From: Pseudomonas fluorescens
Lineage (GTDB): Bacteria > Pseudomonadota > Gammaproteobacteria > Pseudomonadales > Pseudomonadaceae
Direction of reading: 5' to 3'
Length of the DNA stretch: 64,000 bases
NCBI RefSeq assembly: GCF_040448305.1
Contig: NZ_CP148752.1
Coordinates: 1,302,001 to 1,366,000, forward strand
Below, in pieces: positions 34,562 to 43,635 of the stretch; positions within the stretch are counted from its first letter, which is position 1; every line of letters begins with the position of its first letter. Position numbers and translations under genes: made by a program. The notes beneath the pieces were generated by a model, which was not told the DNA's origin, did no database searches, and worked only from the letters and a program-made list of their open reading frames with translations.

Positions 34562-34942
34562 ATGAGCGCAAATCGATCGGGACATTTGAGTGCCGATGTA
34601 ATCACGACAGACGGCTCCATGCAGTTTCGCGTAACGGATGGACTCGATTTCTATCAGCGGTCAGACATTCATTGCATTGAGGCGGATAACGGTCAGGGGA
34701 CTGCGTTCTACGTGTACTTGCCGATGAGCATCCAGAGTGGCAGCTTCAGCCTGGGGCTCAACGAGGGATCTCCCATGGTCATCCATGTGATCGGCAACTC
34801 GGAGGCAGAGCTTTACCCAGGAACGCTCGAGTTGACGGTGGGAGGTGACGCGCAGTTTGCCGGGCGCTTCAGTGGGACGGACGCTAATGGTCTGCAAGTG
34901 GAAAATGGCAGTTTCAGGCTGGAAAACGAGGCGGCGGCATAG
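34562..34942 (+). CDS. Hypothetical protein, beta-rich
   Basis: The protein has 126 residues and no signal peptide or membrane segment. Alternating hydrophobic and polar residues with many Gly (GSFSLGLNEGSPMVIHVIG, LELTVGGDAQFAGRFSG) suggest a beta sandwich. I chose ATG 34562, eight bases after AAGGA; the ATG at 34544 overlaps that site. It converges on aotP. It stands where argR follows aotP in P. aeruginosa. Function unknown. Confidence 0.65.
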   Translation: MSANRSGHLSADVITTDGSMQFRVTDGLDFYQRSDIHCIEADNGQGTAFYVYLPMSIQSGSFSLGLNEGSPMVIHVIGNSEAELYPGTLELTVGGDAQFAGRFSGTDANGLQVENGSFRLENEAAA

Positions 34943-34996
34943 CGGTTGACTGATGTTGGAAGCCGGCAACCCGGCTTCCACTTCTCCTCCCGGCGG

Positions 34997-35761
34997 CTAT
35001 TTCAGGTTGCCACTCAGGAACTGCTTCAACCGCTCGCTTTTCGGATTGCCCAGCACCTCTTCCGGCGCGCCTTCTTCCTCAACCAGGCCCTGGTGCAGAA
35101 ACAGCACCTGGCTCGACACTTTGCGGGCGAAGCTCATTTCATGGGTCACCATGATCATGGTCCGGCCTTCTTCGGCCAGGCCCTGGATCACCTTGAGCAC
35201 TTCACCCACCAGTTCCGGGTCCAGCGCCGAGGTCGGTTCGTCGAACAACATGACTTCCGGCTCCATGGCCAGTGCGCGGGCAATCGCTACCCGCTGTTGC
35301 TGACCGCCGGACAGGAAGGCCGGGTATTGGTCCGCCACACGGGACGCCAGCCCCACCTTGTCGAGGTAGCGCCGGGCGCGGTCCTCGGCTTCTTTCCTGT
35401 CGCAGCCCAGCACCCGGCGCGGGGCCATGGTGATGTTTTCCAGCACCGTCATGTGGCTCCACAGGTTGAAGTGCTGGAACACCATGGCCAGGCGGGTGCG
35501 AATCCGCTGCAGTTCATCGGCGTCGGCCACGTGCATGCCGTGACGATCCTTGATCATGCGGATGTTCTGCCCGTCGAGGCTCATGGCGCCGTCGTTGGGT
35601 TGTTCCAGGAAGTTGATGCAGCGCAGAAAGGTGCTTTTACCCGAGCCGCTGGCGCCGATCAGGCTGATGACGTCGCCGGTCTTGGCCTTGAGCGAAACAC
35701 CTTTGAGAACTTCATGGTCGCCGTAGCTTTTATGCAGGCCTTCGATGGTCAATTTGTACAT
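34997..35761 (-). CDS. aotP: Arginine/ornithine ABC transporter ATP-binding protein AotP
   Basis: This is the ATPase of a polar amino-acid importer. The protein has 254 residues with Walker A GASGSGKST, signature LSGGQQQRVAIARALA and Walker B VMLFDEPTSALDP. It is the last gene of the minus-strand cluster aotJ-aotQ-aotM-deacylase-aotP, the order of the arginine/ornithine system of P. aeruginosa. Histidine transport (HisP) is the alternative, but the linked deacylase favours arginine/ornithine. Confidence 0.88.
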   Translation of the reverse strand: MYKLTIEGLHKSYGDHEVLKGVSLKAKTGDVISLIGASGSGKSTFLRCINFLEQPNDGAMSLDGQNIRMIKDRHGMHVADADELQRIRTRLAMVFQHFNLWSHMTVLENITMAPRRVLGCDRKEAEDRARRYLDKVGLASRVADQYPAFLSGGQQQRVAIARALAMEPEVMLFDEPTSALDPELVGEVLKVIQGLAEEGRTMIMVTHEMSFARKVSSQVLFLHQGLVEEEGAPEEVLGNPKSERLKQFLSGNLK

Positions 35762-35774
35762 GGGGCGTGCATCC

Positions 35775-36893
35775 TCAAGGCGAAAGTAGATAGCCGCTGC
35801 GATAGGCTTCGGTGCCCGCGACGTGGGCGATCACCATGCCGGCAGTGGCCATGCGGCGCAGCGAACGGGCGTACATCAACCCGGCGGCGGAGCAGTGAAC
35901 GGGGGTGACGCGATCGTTGATCGGATCAATGATCTCGGCGATCAGTTGCCCGGCTTCCAGGTACTGGCCCGGCCGCGCGGTGAACACCAGCAGGCCGCCG
36001 ACGGGCGTGGCCACCGGTTCTACACCGGCCAGCGGTGTCGCCGGATAGGGCAGGTCAGGCATGGGCGCGGGTTCGCCGGCGATCGCGCCGAAATGGATCA
36101 GGTAATCGATCAGTGCCTGGCAATCGAGGCTCGCCAGCGGGTGATTGACGTCGCCCTGACCGCGCAATTCGACGGTCACCGAAAAACTGCCCGGCGGAAT
36201 GTCGAAGTGCTCGCCGAAGCGCTCCTTCAACTGCCACCAGAGCAGGGTGAAGCATTCGTCGAACGACTGACCGCCGGAATCGGTTGCCAGCAGGCTGGCT
36301 TCGGCGCCGATATAACGGGCCAGCGGCTCGACCTGCGGCCAGGCATCCGGCGTGGTGTAGAGGTGAGCGACCGCTTCGAAATCGCAATGCAGGTCGAGCA
36401 CCATATCGGCGTCGCAGGCCAACCGTTGCAGGGTCAGGCGCTGGGATTGCAATTGGGTGGCGGCGCTCTGCCGGGCCAGCGCATCGCGCAGGCTGCTGCG
36501 GATAAGTTGCAGGTTGTGCTGCGGATCGTCACCGAGCTTGCCCTCTATCACGTTGCCGACTTCCTCACTGAGGTCGACGAACCAGCGGTTGAAGTTCTGG
36601 CCGCTTTCCAGCTCGTAGCGGCCCAGCGGCACATCCATCAGCACCTGTTCCAGGCCCACCGGGTTGGCGATGGGCACCAGCACGATTTCGCTGCGCAGGC
36701 GTCCGGCGGCTTCCAGCTCCGCCAGGCGCTGCTTGAGGTGCCAGGCCACCAGCATGCCGGGCATTTCGTCGGCGTGCAGGGAGGCCTGGATGTAGATCTT
36801 GCCGTTGGCCGGTTGAGGGCCGAAGTGAAAACTGTGGATCTGTCGTGCGGTCCCCGGCAGCGGGGCCAGCAGGTCATGTTTCAGGTGGCGCAT
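35775..36893 (-). CDS. M14/AstE-like zinc deacylase in the aot operon
   Basis: The protein has 372 residues and is related to succinylglutamate desuccinylase/aspartoacylase. Zinc ligands are visible in LHADEMPG (His, Glu) and the later DLHCD, and a catalytic Glu in SVTVELRGQGD. The C-terminal part (after about 275) is a beta-rich biotinyl-like domain. The P. aeruginosa counterpart PA0891 lies at the same place between aotM and aotP. It probably deacylates an imported N-acyl amino acid or a related amide; the substrate is unknown. Confidence 0.85.
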   Translation of the reverse strand: MRHLKHDLLAPLPGTARQIHSFHFGPQPANGKIYIQASLHADEMPGMLVAWHLKQRLAELEAAGRLRSEIVLVPIANPVGLEQVLMDVPLGRYELESGQNFNRWFVDLSEEVGNVIEGKLGDDPQHNLQLIRSSLRDALARQSAATQLQSQRLTLQRLACDADMVLDLHCDFEAVAHLYTTPDAWPQVEPLARYIGAEASLLATDSGGQSFDECFTLLWWQLKERFGEHFDIPPGSFSVTVELRGQGDVNHPLASLDCQALIDYLIHFGAIAGEPAPMPDLPYPATPLAGVEPVATPVGGLLVFTARPGQYLEAGQLIAEIIDPINDRVTPVHCSAAGLMYARSLRRMATAGMVIAHVAGTEAYRSGYLLSP

Positions 36894-36920
36894 CTGTTGT
36901 TTCCTGAAGCAGGTTGAGTG

Positions 36921-37631
36921 CTAGTGGGTCGGCCCGAGGAAGGCCAGCCATCGGCGTTCGGCGAGGCGGAACAGACCGACCAGCGCAAAAGTGACGGTCA
37001 GGTAGATCAGCGCGGCGATGCCGAACGACTGGAAGGTCAGGAAGGTCGCCGAGTTGGCGTCCCGAGCAACTTTGAGTACGTCCGGGATGGTCGCGGTGAA
37101 GGCCACGGTGGTCGAGTGCAGCATCAGAATCACTTCGTTGCTGTAGTACGGCAACGAGCGACGCAATGCCGATGGCATGATCACGTAGGCATACAGCTTC
37201 CAGCCGGTCAGGCCGTAAGCCTTGGCCGCTTCGACTTCACCGTGGTTCATGCTGCGAATGGCCCCGGCGAAGATCTCCGTGGTGTAGGCGCAGGTGTTCA
37301 GGGCGAATGCCAGGATCGTGCAGTTCATCGCATCGCGAAAGAATGCGTCCAGTACTGGCTGGGCCCGAATGGCGGCCAGGCTGTAGATCCCGGTGTAACA
37401 GATCAGCAGCTGGATATAGAGCGGCGTACCACGGAACAGGTAGGTATAGAACTGCACCGGCCAACGGATGTAGAAGTGCGGCGATACACGGGCGATGGAC
37501 AGCGGGATCGACACGATGAAACCGATGAAGATCGACGCGCTGAGCAGCCACATGGTCATGGCCAGGCCGGTGATGTTGCTGCCGTCGCTATAGAGGAAGG
37601 GTTTCCAGTATTCCTGCAGGAGTTCGATCAT
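36921..37631 (-). CDS. aotM: Arginine/ornithine ABC transporter permease AotM
   Basis: This HisM-type inner-membrane permease has 236 residues and about five membrane helices. The EAA loop that contacts the ATPase reads HGEVEAAKAYGLTGWKLYAYVIMPSALRRSLP. Its ATG overlaps the aotQ stop codon by four bases (ATGA at 37628-37631), so the two permeases are translationally coupled. It forms the membrane channel with AotQ. Confidence 0.9.
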   Translation of the reverse strand: MIELLQEYWKPFLYSDGSNITGLAMTMWLLSASIFIGFIVSIPLSIARVSPHFYIRWPVQFYTYLFRGTPLYIQLLICYTGIYSLAAIRAQPVLDAFFRDAMNCTILAFALNTCAYTTEIFAGAIRSMNHGEVEAAKAYGLTGWKLYAYVIMPSALRRSLPYYSNEVILMLHSTTVAFTATIPDVLKVARDANSATFLTFQSFGIAALIYLTVTFALVGLFRLAERRWLAFLGPTH

Positions 37632-38356
37632 CGTACGGCCTCCCGGGTCCCGGCGGAGTAACGACGTTCGAGCCAGCGCAGGATGACGTTGGACGCGCTG
37701 GTGATCACCAGGTAGATCAGCGCGGCAAGCACCAGGAAATAAAACAGCTGATAGGTACTTTTACCGGCGTCCTGGGCAGCCTTGACCAGGTCGGCGAGGC
37801 CGATGATCGACACCAGGGCCGTGGCCTTGAGCATCACCATCCAGTTGTTACCGATACCCGGCAGGGCATAACGCATCATCTGCGGGAACACCACGATCCA
37901 GAAACGCTGGCCGCGCTTGAGACCATAGGCGGTGGCCGCTTCGACCTGACCCCTTGGGACCGAGAGAATCGCGCCACGGAAGGTTTCAGTGAAATACGCA
38001 CCGTAGATGAAGCCAAGGGTGATGACCCCGGCGCTGAACGGGTTGATCTCGATGTATTCCCATTCCATGTAATCGGTAAACGAGGTCAGCCAGGTTTGCA
38101 GGCTGTAGAAGATCAGCAGCATCAGGACCAGGTCCGGAACGCCGCGAATGAGTGTGGTGTAGAGCTGGGCAGGCACGCGCATCAGTTTGACTTTTGACAA
38201 CTTGGCACTGGCGCCGAGCAGCCCGAGCAACACGGCCAGCAACAGCGACAACGCCGACAACTGGATCGTCATCCAGGTGCCTTGCATCAGCAGCGGACCG
38301 AAGCCCTTGAGGCTGAAGGCAGAGAGCCCCAGATTTTCTAATAAGGTTTCGAACAT
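37628..38356 (-). CDS. aotQ: Arginine/ornithine ABC transporter permease AotQ
   Basis: This HisQ-type permease has 242 residues and about five membrane helices. The EAA loop is RGQVEAATAYGLKRGQRFWIVVFPQMMRYALPG. It lies after aotJ, separated by 56 bases that hold a hairpin (38378-38406), and overlaps aotM by four bases. Confidence 0.9.
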   Translation of the reverse strand: MFETLLENLGLSAFSLKGFGPLLMQGTWMTIQLSALSLLLAVLLGLLGASAKLSKVKLMRVPAQLYTTLIRGVPDLVLMLLIFYSLQTWLTSFTDYMEWEYIEINPFSAGVITLGFIYGAYFTETFRGAILSVPRGQVEAATAYGLKRGQRFWIVVFPQMMRYALPGIGNNWMVMLKATALVSIIGLADLVKAAQDAGKSTYQLFYFLVLAALIYLVITSASNVILRWLERRYSAGTREAVR

Positions 38357-38377
38357 AAATCAGCAACCTGATCGGAT

Positions 38378-38406
38378 GAAAAAAGCGCCCATCGAGAGAT
38401 GGGCGC
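38378..38406 (-). terminator. Intra-operon hairpin between aotJ and aotQ
   Basis: Arms GCGCCCATC and GATGGGCGC (38385-38406) with a four-base loop are followed, on the minus strand, by six T residues. This is a rho-independent terminator inside the operon. Its position after the binding-protein gene fits partial termination, giving more AotJ than permease. Confidence 0.85.
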
Positions 38407-38412
38407 CGGGCA

Positions 38413-39195
38413 TTATTTGCCGCTGTACAGATTCAGATCGCCAAAGTGTTTCTTCTGAATGGTGGCGTAGGTGCCATCATCGTGTAACGCTTTGATACCT
38501 TTATCCAAAAGTGCTTTCAGCTCGGTGTTACCTTTCTTAATACCGACCGCTGTTTTGGCAGGCAGCAGTTCGCTGTCGACGGGCTTGCTGACTTCGTAGC
38601 CTTCACCTTTTGGTGACTTCAAGAAGCCCAGTTCGGCTTGCAGCATGTCTTGGATCGCTGCGTCGAGACGGCCGGAAGTCAGGTCGGAATACACCTGATC
38701 CTGATTCTGATAGGCCTGGGTTTTCACGCCGGCCTTGTCGAGAACGGCTTTGGCGTAGGCTTCCTGGATGGTGCCTTGCTCGTAGCCTACGGTTTTGCCC
38801 TTCAGCGAAGCGACGTCCTCGGTCAGGCCGGAGCCTTTCTTGAACACGTAGGCGGTTGGACCGGAGAACAACTCGCTGGAGAAGTCGATGACTTTTTCAC
38901 GGGCCGGGGTAACGGTCATCGACGAGATCACACCGTCGAATTTATTGGCTTTCAGGCCCGGAATCATGCCATCGAAGTCACTTTCGACCCACTTGCACTT
39001 GACCTTCAGCTCGGCGCAGATCGCGTTCCCCAGATCGATGTCAAAGCCTACCAGGCTGCCATCGGCCGCTTTCGACTCGAACGGTGCGTAGGAAGGGTCA
39101 ACGCCGAAACGCAGTTCTTTGTACTCCTTCGCCATGGCGGAGCCAGCAGCCATGCACAACGCCAGTGCAGAAAGGGTCAGCAATGCTTTTTTCAT
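38413..39195 (-). CDS. aotJ: Arginine/ornithine periplasmic binding protein AotJ
   Basis: This periplasmic solute receptor has 260 residues. A Sec signal peptide (MKKALLTLSALALCMAAGSAMA) precedes the mature sequence KEYKELRFGVDPSYAPFESK, typical of the SBP bac 3 family, with GFDIDLGNAICAEL and SSMTVTPAREKVIDFS. It is the first gene of the aot cluster; the promoter must lie in 39196-39300, where I could not identify a clear ArgR box. Confidence 0.92.
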   Translation of the reverse strand: MKKALLTLSALALCMAAGSAMAKEYKELRFGVDPSYAPFESKAADGSLVGFDIDLGNAICAELKVKCKWVESDFDGMIPGLKANKFDGVISSMTVTPAREKVIDFSSELFSGPTAYVFKKGSGLTEDVASLKGKTVGYEQGTIQEAYAKAVLDKAGVKTQAYQNQDQVYSDLTSGRLDAAIQDMLQAELGFLKSPKGEGYEVSKPVDSELLPAKTAVGIKKGNTELKALLDKGIKALHDDGTYATIQKKHFGDLNLYSGK

Positions 39196-39479
39196 TATTC
39201 AATCCCTAAAAACCAATATGAGCGCTTGTGGCGCAGAATTATTGTTACTGGAAAGCGTAAGACCTGTTGAAAGTAGCAATTTCCGAACCAGAGTGCCGAA
39301 CAAGCGTTTTAAAAGGTGCTTGGAAATGGCCGGAGACAGATTTATGCACGAAAACGGGCGCAGGGAAATGGGTGCACCAAATCATCTCGCCACAAAAAAC
39401 GGTTTGACTGAGCAGGGTCACCAGGCTCTCTACCTCGTCGACTTGTCCTTGCGCCATCGCGAGCGAGTAAAGGGCTGGG

Positions 39480-41930
39480 TTACTTTCCTGGAGTCAGCGT
39501 CAACCGCGCCTTGCCATAGGCGTTGTCGAAGTTCTGCGGCTGCATCGGCAGGCTCATGTACTGGCCCTTGAGCCACGGTTCGATGCTGTTGAGGTAATTC
39601 GGGCTGGCCGGGTTGCCGGATTGACCGGTGCCGTTCTGCGCCATCAGCGGTTCGGACTGGCCGAAGTCGACGAAAAAGCGCATCGCTGGCGCCAGCGTGG
39701 TGTTGAAGTCCTGGCCCCAGGCGAAGGCGGCGGTGTTGAGCGTGGTGTGATCGCCACCGGCCGGCAGCGGTCCGCGTACGGTCTGGCCGCTGCTGTTTTT
39801 CCATTCATAGCGATGCAGTTTGCCCCACTGCCAGGCTTTGTGATCGCCGCCCAACTGGCTGTCGCCGGCACTGATCGCGGCGGCGAGGCTGCGAGCGAGG
39901 ATCGCCGGTTTGTCTTCTTTCTGTGCGGTGCGCACGTCATCCCAGAACGGGCTGTCCTCACGCCCGAGTAAATGATCGGCCTGGGCCGCGTAGGACAGCT
40001 TGCCGTCGGCGACAAAGGCTTTCCACGCCGGGCTGCTTTGCGTGCCCAGTTCGTCGAGGAAGATCTGCCGGGTGCTTTCCTGCAGGAACAGTTCGTAGAT
40101 AGCCGCATCGGTGGAGGTCGGGCCGAGCTTGCCGTCGAACGCCATCAAGCGGCTGTAGGCTTCGTGTGCCTTGGCGCGATCGGCCGCCGGCAAGGCGTCC
40201 ATGGCTTGTTTGAGCGGCTGGGCCATGCCCGGCGCTTCGAACATTTTCTTCAGCTTGGCAGCGAAAGTGGTGGTCTGGTCGTATTGCATGGCGATCAGGC
40301 TGCGGCTGTCGTGTTTGCCTGCGCCGGCCAGTTCGGCCAGGCGCTCGCCACGCTCCGGAGCTGCCCAGGAGTTGGACAACTGCATGCCGTAGCCATGGGG
40401 AATGACCCGCTGGTTGGCGGTGCCGAGCCAGCCCTGGGCCGGGTCCTGGTCGTACGGGTGCAGCATCGGGTCGGCGTAACCGTCCCAATCGTATCTACCT
40501 TCCCAGCCCGGCGAGGGCAGCAGGCCTTCGCCTTCTCGGCGGTTCGGGTAACGACCGGTGACTTGCCAGCCGATGTGGCTGGCATCGGCGAACACCAGGT
40601 TCAGCGCAATGGCGCGGATTTCGCGGCTGGCATCCGAAGCTTTCTCGACGGTCTGGGCGCGGGACAGGTCGAAGAACGCGTCCAGGGTCTTGTCGTCGGT
40701 GAAGTTCGGCGTCTGCAAGGCCAGGCCGAAACCATTGGCCAGCGTGGTGCCCTGGGCGCTGTTGAGCAGCGGGCCATGGCGGGTTTCGTACACCGCTTCG
40801 CGAATCGACCGCTGGCCTTTGACGAAATAGGTTTCGTTGCGCACGATCGCCGGCTGCCACTTCCCGGCGTTTTCGTAGGTAAGCCCGCTGCCCTGGCGCT
40901 TGATCTTCTCCAGGAACAGGTCCTGGTTGTCGCCCATCACGGACGTCATGCTCCACGCCACCTTGCCGTTGAAGCCGCCAAGCACCATCGGCAGGCCCGC
41001 GATGGTCACGCCGGACGCCTGATATTTCGGCGTGCGAATCTGCACGTAGCTGAACAGCGAAGGCACGCCCAGCGGGCCGTGACTGTCACTGGCCAGCAGG
41101 CTTTTGCCACTGCGGCTGCGTTGCGGGGCGATGGCCCAGTTGTTCGACGAGGTGGCGCCCAGCAGGTTGAGGTCCGACAGTTGGCCAGTGGCCTTACTGA
41201 GTTCGGCCAGCCCCGGTACTTGCCCGTTGAGTTTGAGGCCTTGCAGTTTTTCGCTTTCGGCGGCCGGCAGTTTTTCGTCGGGAGCCGACGGCGTCAGCCA
41301 CGCCAGTTTGTCGGTGGTAACGGTCTGGGCCAGTACCAGCGAGGAAATTTCTTCCGGCAGGTTGGTCGACTGGCTGAAGTTCAACAGGCAGAAAATCAGC
41401 GCCGAATCTTCCGGCTGCCAGTACTCAGGCTTGTAGCCGGTGGCTGCCAGATCCGCCGGCAGTTTGTCGCGGTAGCGGAACAGGTAGGCGTTGACCCCGC
41501 GCGCATAGACTTCGAAGAAACGCTTGAGGCGCGGCGAAGAAGCCTTGTACAACTCGCCTGCACTTTTCTTCAGGTTGACCGCCCGCATGTAACGGTCGGC
41601 ATCCAGCAGTTCGGCGCCGTGCATCTCGGCCAAACGGCCCTGGGCCAGCAGGCGCTGGGTGGCCATCTGCGTGATGCGGTCGCTGGCATGCACGTATCCG
41701 AGGGTGAACAGCGCGTCGTGGAAGCTGTTGCTTTCGATCAGCGACATGCCCATGGCATTGCGACGCACCGAAACGCTCTGCGCCAGGCCCTTGAGCGGTT
41801 GTACGCCGGAGGTTGGCGGGAGGGTGTCCTGGGCGTTGAAGTTCTGACAACCGGTCAGGCTCAAGACACCGGCCACTGCTGCGGCAACGCCGAACCGGGG
41901 TAGAAAATGAGTAAGGGCTGGCGAGGCCAT
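39480..41930 (-). CDS. quiP: Acyl-homoserine lactone acylase QuiP
   Basis: This Ntn hydrolase of the penicillin acylase family cleaves the acyl chain of long-chain N-acyl homoserine lactones. The precursor has 816 residues. A signal with lipobox SLTGC (Cys28) suggests a lipoprotein form. The nucleophile of the beta subunit is Ser262 in ATS-SNNWAIAPQ, where autocleavage makes the two subunits. The alpha part contains VRRNAMGMSLIESNSFHDALFTLGYVHASDR, close to P. aeruginosa QuiP. No luxI/luxR genes are near, so it may act on foreign signals or on other amides. Confidence 0.85.
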   Translation of the reverse strand: MASPALTHFLPRFGVAAAVAGVLSLTGCQNFNAQDTLPPTSGVQPLKGLAQSVSVRRNAMGMSLIESNSFHDALFTLGYVHASDRITQMATQRLLAQGRLAEMHGAELLDADRYMRAVNLKKSAGELYKASSPRLKRFFEVYARGVNAYLFRYRDKLPADLAATGYKPEYWQPEDSALIFCLLNFSQSTNLPEEISSLVLAQTVTTDKLAWLTPSAPDEKLPAAESEKLQGLKLNGQVPGLAELSKATGQLSDLNLLGATSSNNWAIAPQRSRSGKSLLASDSHGPLGVPSLFSYVQIRTPKYQASGVTIAGLPMVLGGFNGKVAWSMTSVMGDNQDLFLEKIKRQGSGLTYENAGKWQPAIVRNETYFVKGQRSIREAVYETRHGPLLNSAQGTTLANGFGLALQTPNFTDDKTLDAFFDLSRAQTVEKASDASREIRAIALNLVFADASHIGWQVTGRYPNRREGEGLLPSPGWEGRYDWDGYADPMLHPYDQDPAQGWLGTANQRVIPHGYGMQLSNSWAAPERGERLAELAGAGKHDSRSLIAMQYDQTTTFAAKLKKMFEAPGMAQPLKQAMDALPAADRAKAHEAYSRLMAFDGKLGPTSTDAAIYELFLQESTRQIFLDELGTQSSPAWKAFVADGKLSYAAQADHLLGREDSPFWDDVRTAQKEDKPAILARSLAAAISAGDSQLGGDHKAWQWGKLHRYEWKNSSGQTVRGPLPAGGDHTTLNTAAFAWGQDFNTTLAPAMRFFVDFGQSEPLMAQNGTGQSGNPASPNYLNSIEPWLKGQYMSLPMQPQNFDNAYGKARLTLTPGK

Positions 41931-42121
41931 GGCAAAGCTCCTGCGGGGGTAGAGGCGGCGCGAAATAAAGGCGCTACGTTAGTGAGCGGGAGGTGGCCGC
42001 GCAAGCGGGGTACAAGGTTATTTCAGGATTTGTCTGATAAACCGGAAAGATCGCAGTCTTGCCAGTCGCAATGGGGGATGTTGAAGTGCGACACGCTCAA
42101 CAATCCTGGAGAAAAGTCGGC

Positions 42122-42679
42122 ATGGAGCTCAAGGCAAACGCGGCACTGATCATCATCGATCAACAAAAAGGCATCCTTCACCCCAGGCTCGGCCGCAGGA
42201 ATAACCCTCAGGCTGAAGAGCGCATGCTGGAGTTGCTCAGCCATTGGCGGCGCACCGCCCGGCCGGTGATCCATGTGCAGCACCTGTCCCGCTCGGAAGA
42301 CTCAGTGTTCTGGCCGCAGCAGTCGGGGGTGGAGTTTCAGGAACGGTTTCAGCCAATGGCCGGTGAACGCTTGATCCAGAAGCAGGTGCCGGATGCGTTT
42401 TGTTCAACCGGGCTGGAGGCGCAGTTGCGCGAGGCGGGAATCGGGCAGTTGATCATCGTGGGTGTCGCGACGCACAACTCGGTGGAATCCACGGCGCGTA
42501 CCGCGGGCAACCTGGGGTTTGATACGTGGGTGGCCGAGGATGCGTGCTTTACCTTCGACAAGGCTGATTTTTTCGGCCATGCCCATAGCGCCGAAGAGGT
42601 GCATGCGATGTCGCTGGGGAATTTGCATGGTGAGTATGCGACGGTGGTCAGCAGTGCACAAATTCTGTCAGCCGACTAA
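42122..42679 (+). CDS. Isochorismatase-fold hydrolase lacking the catalytic Cys
   Basis: The protein has 185 residues. The cysteine-hydrolase triad is expected to be Asp, Lys, Cys: Asp13 (IIIDQQKGI) and Lys87 (IQKQVPDAF) are present, but the Cys position in the motif GVxTxxCVExTAR is Ser120 (GVATHNSVESTAR). E. coli YecD-like members also lack the Cys. A Ser nucleophile or a non-catalytic role is possible. ATG 42122 is chosen, about 11 bases after TGGAGA. It is divergent from quiP and followed by a triple REP. The substrate is unknown. Confidence 0.8.
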   Translation: MELKANAALIIIDQQKGILHPRLGRRNNPQAEERMLELLSHWRRTARPVIHVQHLSRSEDSVFWPQQSGVEFQERFQPMAGERLIQKQVPDAFCSTGLEAQLREAGIGQLIIVGVATHNSVESTARTAGNLGFDTWVAEDACFTFDKADFFGHAHSAEEVHAMSLGNLHGEYATVVSSAQILSAD

Positions 42680-42684
42680 GTGCC

Positions 42685-42857
42685 TGTGGGAGCGAGCTTG
42701 CTCCGGGCGGCGTTCCGACGATGGCGTCAGGTCTGTCGACCTCTATGTTGAATGTGATAATGCAATCGCGAGCAGGCTCGCTCCCACAAGGGATCTGCAT
42801 TCACAGGACAGTTGTCTGGCGCAGTTTAAATGTGGGAGCGAGCCTGCTCGCGAAGGC
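42685..42857. repeat. Triple REP cluster
   Basis: Three REP copies lie at 42685-42712 (variant ending CCGGGCGGCG), 42764-42789 (reverse) and 42830-42857 (forward), in the space between the converging isochorismatase-like and SEC-C genes. It is the only locus in the window with an odd number of copies. Confidence 0.9.
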
Positions 42858-42892
42858 GATTCAACAGGCGAAGCAAGCCTTCGCCCGAAGCA

Positions 42893-43105
42893 TCAAGCGC
42901 CGTGGCACTTCTTGAATTTCTTGCCGTTGCCGCATGGGCACGGATCGTTGCGGCCGACGTCTTTCAGGGCGTTGCGCACCGGTTCCTGGTGAGCGTGGCC
43001 GCAGTTCGGACCGTGGACATGGCCGTGGTCGTGATCATGGTGGTGATGGTCATGATCATGATCGTGGTTGCAGTCAGGGCCGTGGACATGGGGTTGCTGG
43101 GTCAT
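42893..43105 (-). CDS. Histidine-rich SEC-C motif protein
   Basis: The protein has 70 residues. The first half is very rich in His and Asp (NHDHDHDHHHHDHDHGHVHG, with two Cys) and looks like a divalent metal-binding stretch. The C terminus is a SEC-C zinc motif RNDPCPCGNGKKFKKCHGA as at the end of SecA. It overlaps the LEA-like lipoprotein gene by four bases, so they are translationally coupled. Likely metal binding or storage, perhaps a zinc chaperone; no function is known. Confidence 0.85.
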   Translation of the reverse strand: MTQQPHVHGPDCNHDHDHDHHHHDHDHGHVHGPNCGHAHQEPVRNALKDVGRNDPCPCGNGKKFKKCHGA

Positions 43106-43596
43106 CGGTGTTGCTCCGGAATTAAATCGGCGGCGATTATCACGCCATTGCGCGTCAGGTGCACGTAGTGGGCGATGAATATACCGGTTTCCAGTTCACC
43201 TTCCAGACGATAGGGAATGGGCTGATCGGATTTTTTCAGCAGTTTGGCCATTTCACGGACCTTGGACCACAGGTTGGTGCGGATTGGCACCTTTAAGTAA
43301 GCGCTGTGCCTGGGGCCGATGGTGAACCAGTGTTCGTACTCGCCGTCGGCCAGCAGTATGTCACCCAGGTGAACGCGGTACTCCAGACTGCGCACCGTCA
43401 GGTCGCTGTCGTTGGGGTTGTCGATGCGAAAGTGCAGGAGGAATTTCTGTTCCAGCAGTTTGGCGCTGACCACCTCGATCTTCACCAGATGGACCTCGGG
43501 GTCCGGCAAGTCGTCGCCGAACCACGATGCACAGCCACCGAGTCCCAGTGTCAGGAACAGCGTGAGCAGGCAGAGTGCGCAGCGGCGGAGGATCAT
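43102..43596 (-). CDS. LEA type 2 family lipoprotein
   Basis: The protein has 164 residues. A signal peptide with lipobox LGLGGC (Cys22) is followed by a LEA14/WHy-like beta domain, with FLLHFRIDNPNDSDLTVRSLEYRVHLGDILLADGEY as its core. Proteins of this kind are linked to desiccation or stress but have no enzymatic role. It stands in one operon with the SEC-C gene (4-base overlap). Confidence 0.87.
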   Translation of the reverse strand: MILRRCALCLLTLFLTLGLGGCASWFGDDLPDPEVHLVKIEVVSAKLLEQKFLLHFRIDNPNDSDLTVRSLEYRVHLGDILLADGEYEHWFTIGPRHSAYLKVPIRTNLWSKVREMAKLLKKSDQPIPYRLEGELETGIFIAHYVHLTRNGVIIAADLIPEQHR

Positions 43597-43635
43597 CGTG
43601 GTGTTTCTCCCTTGAGCCCTAGTCTAGACCCAAAG

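Noticed and set aside
39196..39300. ArgR box before aotJ
   Set aside because: I looked for TGTCGC-N8-AA direct repeats and found only weak partial matches, not enough to report.
39972..41903. 643-residue plus-strand frame opposite quiP
   Set aside because: Antisense artefact of the GC-rich quiP frame; no start signal.
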